64,000 nucleotides of DNA from Streptomyces sp. f51. GTDB taxonomy: Bacteria > Actinomycetota > Actinomycetes > Streptomycetales > Streptomycetaceae. Below the pieces are notes generated by a model that saw nothing but the letters and a program-made list of their open reading frames with translations, did not search any database and was not told the origin of the DNA. Below are positions 59,506-64,000 of the stretch, in pieces (the stretch's first letter is position 1; each line of letters begins with the position of its first letter). The DNA lies in the NCBI RefSeq assembly GCF_037940415.1, contig NZ_CP149798.1:3220501-3284500 (forward strand), read 5' to 3'. A program made the position numbers and the translations under genes.

Positions 59506-59762
59506 GAAGCCCTGTCCCCCTGAGGCTGCTGTGCTGCCGCACCGCTGTCGCCGGCACGCACAGATGTGTGATTGTCATGCCCCAGGCGATCGGGGCACGA
59601 TCAAATATGCATGCGAAAAGCCGTGCGTTGATCGCCTCGTGACGCTCACAACACAACAACTACGTTGCGGAGATGGATCCGTGACCTGTCGGACCGGACC
59701 CGCCCCCGGCGGGCGAGGCGGCGCCCCGGGGCCGCTTCCGCGAACCGGTCCGACGACAGGCC
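59506..59762. promoter_or_regulatory. Promoter region of the protease gene
   Basis: This 257-bp gap is AT-richer than its surroundings around 59570-59660. A perfect 6-bp dyad TGCCCC-N8-GGGGCA sits at 59578-59597 and GATC-GGGGCAC-GATC overlaps it (59588-59602). It lies 73-92 bp upstream of the protease ATG. I do not recognise the regulator. Confidence 0.4.
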
Positions 59763-60467
59763 CTACGCGTCGACCGCGGTCCGCCACTCCCGCACCGACT
59801 CGGCGGAGACCGGCCCCGCCCAGCCCAGCGGACGGGCGGCACCGCCGATGTGGAAGGCGTCGAGGCCCGCCGCGCGCAGCTCCGGCAGATGACCGAGCCG
59901 CAGCCCCCCGCCCACCATGATCCGCGCCTCGTAGCCCGGTTCGCCGCGGCGGGCGGCCTCGGCCGCGAGGACGGGGAGTCCGTCGTCGACACCTGCCGGG
60001 GACCCCGCGGTCAGGTAGGCGTCGAGGCCGGGCAGGTCCGCGAGCTGCTTGCGCAGGGCGTCACGGTCGGCGGCGCGGTCGATCGCGCGGTGGAACGTCC
60101 AGCGGCAGCCGTCCAGTTCGGCGACGATCCGCTCGACGGCGGCCAGGTCGGGGCCGCCGTGCTCGTCGAGGAATCCGAGGACGAACTCGTCCGCGCCCGC
60201 GTCGCGCAGTTCGCCCGCGGCCCGCACGAGAGCGTCGGCGCCCCGGGCGCCGCCCGCCGAGAAGCCGTCGGACAGGCGCAGCATCACGCGCAGCGCGATG
60301 TCGACGGAGGCACGGATCGCGGCGAAGGTCCCGACCGCGGGGGTCAGTCCGTCGGCCGCCATGTCCGTGACCAGCTCAAGCCGGTCCGCACCCCCGGCCT
60401 GGGCCGCGACCGCGTCCTCCACGTCGAGGGCGATCACCTCCAGAACCGCGCTCTTCCGCTCACTCAT
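59763..60467 (-). CDS. cutC: Copper homeostasis CutC-like protein
   Basis: The 234-aa TIM-barrel protein begins LEVIALDVEDAVAAQAGGADRLEL and contains FVLGFLDEHGGPD and TFHRAIDRAADRDAL, all CutC-family signatures. CutC was linked to copper tolerance in E. coli; its true enzymatic role is debated. GAAGAGG precedes the ATG. A DasR-like site 24 bp upstream suggests control by a GntR-family regulator rather than a copper sensor. Confidence 0.9.
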   Translation of the reverse strand: MSERKSAVLEVIALDVEDAVAAQAGGADRLELVTDMAADGLTPAVGTFAAIRASVDIALRVMLRLSDGFSAGGARGADALVRAAGELRDAGADEFVLGFLDEHGGPDLAAVERIVAELDGCRWTFHRAIDRAADRDALRKQLADLPGLDAYLTAGSPAGVDDGLPVLAAEAARRGEPGYEARIMVGGGLRLGHLPELRAAGLDAFHIGGAARPLGWAGPVSAESVREWRTAVDA

Positions 60468-60490
60468 CGGACCTCTTCTCCTGGGCCGCT

Positions 60491-60506
60491 ATAGGTCTAG
60501 TCCAAT
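60491..60506. promoter_or_regulatory. DasR-like site upstream of cutC
   Basis: The minus strand reads ATTGGACTAGACCTAT, which matches 12 of 16 positions of the known DasR consensus ACTGGTCTAGACCAGT and keeps the CTAGACC core. It lies 24-39 bp upstream of the cutC ATG, overlapping the promoter. DasR is the N-acetylglucosamine-responsive GntR regulator of Streptomyces. Confidence 0.45.
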
Positions 60507-60543
60507 CAAACAGTACGCGGGTGGGAGCGGGGGCGCGAGAAGA

Positions 60544-61602
60544 TCACGGCGCGGCTCCGTCCGGTGTCCCGCCCTCGCGCCGTTCGAAGGTCACGTGCGG
60601 GGACAGCGCGCGCAGGAAGTCCGGGGCGTCGAAGAGCTCGCCGGCGGAGGCGACGCCGGTCGTCCCGGTGCGTCCCGTGAGGACACGGTCCAGGGCCTCC
60701 ACCACCAGCGGCGCGGTGACGGCGTAGATGTCCCGGCCCCGCGCCACGGCCCTCCGTTCGGCTCCGCCGGAGCGGACCACCACGTCGACGACGAAGGTCT
60801 GCCCGGACCGCCCCTGCGCGTCGACCGCGCTCGGGGCCGGGGTGTCGGGGGCCGCCAACTCCCCGGCCGCCCCGGAGGTCATGTAGGTGCACACCTCGGC
60901 GATGTCGAGGTGGCTGGGCACGGTCACGACGTCGGCCATCGAGAACTCCCCGATGACGGACCGCGGGCCCAGCGGTTCGGGGAACGGCCACTCAAGGGTG
61001 GGCGGGGCGTCCTGGACATACTCCAGCCGCCGCTTGGCGAAACGGACCCGGCGGCCGCCGCGCCGCTCCCGCGAGACCGCGCCGGCCGCGCGCGTCCCCG
61101 CCGTGGGGTGCCAGCCGCTGAGCCCGTACGCGATGTGCGCCTCGTCGGCCGCGGTCCACTCGTCCATCGCCGCGGTGACCAGCAGATCGCCGAGACCGCC
61201 GTAGAAGGCCATCGCCGGGACGACCACGGTCCCCGCCGCCTCGGCCCGCTCCGCGAAGTGCGTGAACGTGTCGAGGTTGGCCTCGATCTCGGCCGCCACG
61301 TCCAGGTACGGGATCCCGGCGCGCAGGGCCGCCTCGATCACCGGGGCGGCCGTCGTGGCGAAGGGCCCGGCGCAGTTGACCACCGCCGCCGCGCCGGCCA
61401 GAGCGTGGTCGAGGGACGCCGGGTCCCCAACCGTGGCCGGACGGACGTCCAGACCCGGCCGGGAGACCGCCAGTTCCTTCAGCTTCTCCGCGTCCCGGCC
61501 GGACAGGACCGGGGCGAACCCGCGCTCCAGCAGTTCGGCCACCACGAACCGTCCGGTGTGGCCGTACGCGCCGAACACCGTCACCTTCTGTCCCGACACC
61601 AT
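60544..61602 (-). CDS. Saccharopine dehydrogenase/trans-acting enoyl reductase-like protein
   Basis: The 352-aa protein has a Rossmann fold starting VTVFGAYGHTGRFVVAEL and a second half typical of the saccharopine dehydrogenase NADP-binding/trans-acting enoyl reductase family (VVNCAGPFATTAAPVIEAALRAGIPYLDVAAE). Family members reduce polyketide or lipid intermediates or oxidise saccharopine; this one's role is unknown. GGGGGAG precedes the ATG. It is divergent from an AraC-type regulator gene that may control it. Confidence 0.85.
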   Translation of the reverse strand: MVSGQKVTVFGAYGHTGRFVVAELLERGFAPVLSGRDAEKLKELAVSRPGLDVRPATVGDPASLDHALAGAAAVVNCAGPFATTAAPVIEAALRAGIPYLDVAAEIEANLDTFTHFAERAEAAGTVVVPAMAFYGGLGDLLVTAAMDEWTAADEAHIAYGLSGWHPTAGTRAAGAVSRERRGGRRVRFAKRRLEYVQDAPPTLEWPFPEPLGPRSVIGEFSMADVVTVPSHLDIAEVCTYMTSGAAGELAAPDTPAPSAVDAQGRSGQTFVVDVVVRSGGAERRAVARGRDIYAVTAPLVVEALDRVLTGRTGTTGVASAGELFDAPDFLRALSPHVTFERREGGTPDGAAP

Positions 61603-61680
61603 GGGTACTCCCCCGTGCTCGCAGTGAACTGCCTTGATCCGTCACGGACATCCTGGCGAGAGCCAAGGCGCCGCACGAGT

Positions 61681-61713
61681 GTCCGGAACGACACACCCCG
61701 TACAGTTCCGGAC
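61681..61713. promoter_or_regulatory. Inverted repeat immediately before the araC-like gene
   Basis: GTCCGGAA-N17-TTCCGGAC is a perfect 8-bp inverted repeat whose second arm abuts the ATG at 61714. It sits in the 111-bp divergent region, so it is a good candidate site for the regulator to control itself and the reductase. Confidence 0.6.
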
Positions 61714-62757
61714 ATGACCTCTGTCGCGCTGGCCGTCACCGACGGGATGCTGCACTTCGAACTGGGCCTGGCCTGCGAGGTCTTCGGGTCCGCGCCGGAC
61801 GCCGTGAAGGTCCCCTGGTACGACCTCGCGCTCTGCGGGCCCGAGCCCGTGCGGGTCGGCCCGTTCCGGCTGGAGCCCGGCCACGGCTTCGACCGGCTCG
61901 TCGGCGCCGACACGGTGATCGTGCCGGGCTGGGCCGACGTCGACCGGGAGCCGCCCGCCGCCCTCGTCGACGCGGTGCGCGCGGCCCACGAGGCGGGGGC
62001 GCGCGTGGCCTCCCTGTGCACCGGCGCCTTCGTCCTGGCCGCCGCCGGACTGCTGGACGGCAGACGCGCCACCACGCACTGGGCCCACACCCGGGCCCTG
62101 GCCGCCCGCCATCCCCGGGTGACGGTGGATCCGGACGTCCTCTACGTGGACGACGGCGGCGTGCTCACCTCCGCCGGCAAGGCCGCCGCCATGGATCTGT
62201 GCCTGCACCTGGTGCGCCTCGACCACGGCTCGTCGGTCGCCAACACCGTCGCCCGCAACCTGGTCGTGCCCCCGCACCGGGACGGCGGCCAGGCCCAGTT
62301 CGTCACCACACCGGTCCCCGCACCCGGCCGGCATCCGCTCGCCGAACTGCTGCCCTGGGTCATGGAAAGGCTGGACCACCCGCTGACCGTGGAGGACCTG
62401 GCCCGTCAGGCCCGGATGAGCTCGCGCCACCTGGCCCGCCACTTCAGGTCGGTGACCGGCACCACCCCGCTCCAGTGGCTGCTGACCCAACGGATCCGCC
62501 ACGCGCAGGAGTTGCTGGAGACCACCGACGCGGGCGTCGACACCATCGCGGCCGCCACCGGCATGGGCACGGGCACGACCCTGCGCCGCCACTTCAACCG
62601 CACGGTCGGCGTGCCCCCGGACGCCTACCGCCGCACGTTCCGCTCCCGGACCGGCCCGGCGGCGCCCGCGGACGGCGCCGCGACGGAGCATTCCGCTGCG
62701 GGGACAATGGGCGCATGGCAGCAGAGAGCACCCGCCACCCGGCCCACGGGGAACTGA
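61714..62757 (+). CDS. GlxA/FtrA-like AraC-family regulator (DJ-1/PfpI N-domain)
   Basis: The 347-aa protein has an N-terminal DJ-1/PfpI (GATase1-like) domain with VASLCTGAFVLAAAGLLDGRRATTHW (Cys in the nucleophile elbow position, about residues 90-115) and a C-terminal AraC DNA-binding domain (LARQARMSSRHLARHFRSVTGTTPLQWLLTQRI, about 228-260, and a second HTH). The N-domain probably senses a small molecule; it is not clear whether it is catalytic. The gene overlaps the HD-like gene downstream by 43 bp in a different frame. Confidence 0.9.
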   Translation: MTSVALAVTDGMLHFELGLACEVFGSAPDAVKVPWYDLALCGPEPVRVGPFRLEPGHGFDRLVGADTVIVPGWADVDREPPAALVDAVRAAHEAGARVASLCTGAFVLAAAGLLDGRRATTHWAHTRALAARHPRVTVDPDVLYVDDGGVLTSAGKAAAMDLCLHLVRLDHGSSVANTVARNLVVPPHRDGGQAQFVTTPVPAPGRHPLAELLPWVMERLDHPLTVEDLARQARMSSRHLARHFRSVTGTTPLQWLLTQRIRHAQELLETTDAGVDTIAAATGMGTGTTLRRHFNRTVGVPPDAYRRTFRSRTGPAAPADGAATEHSAAGTMGAWQQRAPATRPTGN

Positions 62758-63404
62758 CGAAGCGCTGGGCGGACACCGTCTCGGCCGCACGGGACGGCGA
62801 GGGCGGCTCGGGCCCCGAGCCCGGACCCTACGGGGCGAACCTCCTGGACCGCTGGGCCGAACCCCGGCGCCGGTACCACACCACCGACCACCTCCTCGCG
62901 GTCCTCGACCGCATCGACGTGCTGGAGTCCCACGGCGAGCGGGCCGCCGACCCGGCCGCCGTGCGCCTGGCCGCCTGGTTCCACGACGCCGTGTACCTCC
63001 CCGACCGCTCGGAGAACGAGGAGCGCTCCGCCCGGCTCGCCGAGCGCGCGCTGGCCGAACTGGGCGTCGCCCCGGGGCGCACGGCCGAGGTCGCCCGGCT
63101 GGTCCGGCTCACCGTCACCCACGACCCCGCCGACGACGACACCGACGGTGCGGTCCTGTGCGACGCGGACCTCGCGATCCTGGCCTCGCCCCCGGCCGCG
63201 TACGCCGCCTACACCGCGGCCGTCCGGGAGGAGTACGCCTTCGTCCCCGAGGACGCCTTCCGGCAGGGCCGCGCGGCCGTGCTGCGCCAACTCCTCGATC
63301 TCCCCCGGCTGTTCAGAACGTCGTACGGCACCCGCACCTGGACGGCGTCGGCCCACCGCAACATGAAGGCGGAGCTGTCGGGGCTCACCACCTCCGGCAC
63401 CTGA
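62715..63404 (+). CDS. HD-domain-like protein
   Basis: The 229-aa protein has a metal-binding pattern of the HD superfamily: YHTTDHLLAVL (about residues 54-64), AAWFHDAVYLPDRSENEE (about 92-109, HD with flanking Asp/Glu), and VTHDPADDDTDGAVLCDADLAIL (about 135-157, the second metal aspartate). This resembles small predicted metal-dependent HD phosphohydrolases. Its start is inside the end of the AraC-type gene. The stop codon lies within a repeat unit (63391-63413), so the last codons may be repeat-derived. Confidence 0.82.
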   Translation: MAAESTRHPAHGELTKRWADTVSAARDGEGGSGPEPGPYGANLLDRWAEPRRRYHTTDHLLAVLDRIDVLESHGERAADPAAVRLAAWFHDAVYLPDRSENEERSARLAERALAELGVAPGRTAEVARLVRLTVTHDPADDDTDGAVLCDADLAILASPPAAYAAYTAAVREEYAFVPEDAFRQGRAAVLRQLLDLPRLFRTSYGTRTWTASAHRNMKAELSGLTTSGT

Positions 63405-63600
63405 GAAGCCGGGCAATTCCAGCCCCTCCGGCGCTTGAGGAGCGGGGCAATTCCAGCCCCTCCAGCACCTGAGAAGCCGGGCAATTCCAGCCCCTCCGGC
63501 ACCTGAGAAGCCGGGCAATTCCAGCCCCTCCGGCGTTTGAGGAGCGGGGTCCGGGGCGGAGCCCTGTGGGCGGGAAGGGCAGGGGCGGAGGGGGCGAAAG
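63391..63600. repeat. Four 34-bp tandem repeats plus dispersed element tail
   Basis: Four 34-bp units occupy 63414-63447, 63448-63481, 63482-63515 and 63516-63549, all with CAATTCCAGCCCCTCCGG followed by an ACCTGAGAAGC- or CGTTTGAGGAGC-like half. A partial unit (63391-63413) overlaps the end of the HD-like gene. The last unit continues into the GTCCGGGGCGGAGCCC tail of the dispersed element also seen at 43367. The gap 63405-63714 (310 bp) otherwise holds only GC-rich non-coding DNA and a possible promoter for the exporter. Confidence 0.85.
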
Positions 63601-63714
63601 AAGTCCCTGGCCGGAACGGGGCGAGGAGGCGACCGGGGGCGGCGGCGACGCGGCCGGGTGACCGGCGGGCGGAATCGATTCGACGTGCGGCGTACGACCC
63701 CGTACGAAGGGGGC

Positions 63715-64000
63715 ATGCCTCCCAGCCCCGGCCCCCTGAAGCCGGACATACCCGTCCGCGCCCCTGCCCCCGACGACGCCCCCGGCAGGGCCCGCATGCC
63801 CCTGTCCGTCTACGTCCTCGCGCTGTCCGTCTTCGCCCTGGGCACCAGCGAGTTCATGCTCTCCGGGCTGCTGCCGGCCATCGCGCGGGACATGCGCGTC
63901 ACCATCCCCCGGGCGGGTCTGCTGATTTCCGCGTTCGCGATCGGCATGGTCGTCGGCGCGCCCCTGCTCGCGGTGGCCACCCTGCGGCTGCCGAGGCGGA
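63715..64000 (+). CDS. MFS drug exporter, Cmx/CmrA chloramphenicol-efflux type, 5' part
   Basis: The first 95 codons are in the window. After a ~28-residue N-terminal tail, the helix LSVYVLALSVFALGTSEFML and the following SGLLPAIARDMRVTIPRAGLLISAFAIGMVVGAPLLA closely match the start of Cmx/CmrA-type chloramphenicol exporters of actinomycetes (14- or 12-TMS DHA1). The ATG at 63715 has AGGGGG a few bases upstream. The resistance phenotype is an inference from family membership. The gene runs off the window. Confidence 0.85.
   Translation, partial: MPPSPGPLKPDIPVRAPAPDDAPGRARMPLSVYVLALSVFALGTSEFMLSGLLPAIARDMRVTIPRAGLLISAFAIGMVVGAPLLAVATLRLPRR

Overview
The window is a 64 kb piece of a Streptomyces chromosome, probably from the conserved core. 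The evidence is very high GC with strong third-position GC bias, GTG and TTG starts, a complete conservon (CvnABCD plus two P450s), futalosine-pathway menaquinone genes, an actinobacterial XPB helicase pair, and intergenic repeats typical of the genus. From memory (not checked), the gene order resembles the S. coelicolor SCO43xx region. No tRNA, rRNA, CRISPR array, IS element or prophage was seen.

Layout. 1-2.6 kb: the end of an isopenicillin-N-synthase-like oxygenase, a citrate synthase and divergent pdxH. 2.6-12.75 kb: an eight-gene minus-strand operon, transcribed from a TIGR03084 gene through an AtuA-like protein, biotin-dependent acyl-CoA carboxylase subunits, acyl-CoA dehydrogenase, 4CL-type acyl-CoA ligase and enoyl-CoA hydratase to a TetR regulator. 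It should activate, desaturate, carboxylate and hydrate an acyl-CoA of unknown identity, and a palindrome upstream is a likely TetR operator. 12.9-18.3 kb: an EamA exporter, a FemAB-type peptidoglycan aminoacyltransferase and a large FAD/Fe-S dehydrogenase. 18.5-24.2 kb: the conservon, whose first P450 lacks the ExxR arginine. 24.3-33.7 kb: serC, a secreted propeller protein, an SGNH hydrolase, an aldo/keto reductase, a 2'-5' RNA ligase-like enzyme, an MFS/MarR pair, a ribbon-helix-helix protein, a purine permease and a DUF2530 protein. 34-39.7 kb: a CtpE-like P-type ATPase, then three tandem secreted Ig-like paralogues with the remnant of a fourth. 39.9-49.3 kb: a giant sacsin/Hsp90-like ATPase, a DUF3027 protein, an MFS permease, a DUF2771 lipoprotein, mqnB and mqnD, a cold-shock protein and a small membrane protein. 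49.3-58.2 kb: a HAD phosphatase, a membrane protein, the XPB partner and XPB helicase, and a HelD-type helicase. 58.3-64 kb: a trypsin-like lipoprotein, cutC, a saccharopine-dehydrogenase-like reductase divergent from a GlxA/FtrA-type AraC regulator, an HD-like protein, and the start of a Cmx-type exporter.

The most notable features beyond the genes are: the Atu-like operon and its operator; mosaic sequence in the secreted paralogue array, which suggests gene conversion; the decayed fourth copy, which kept its stop codon and terminator; a long imperfect hairpin at 43.2 kb; several in-place tandem repeats (48, 34 and 11 bp, and roughly 25-30 bp at the ctpE upstream region); 33-bp hendecad repeats inside cvnA; a WYL-like tail on the XPB partner; and repeated leaderless-type promoters with a TANNNT box 6-7 nt before the start codon.
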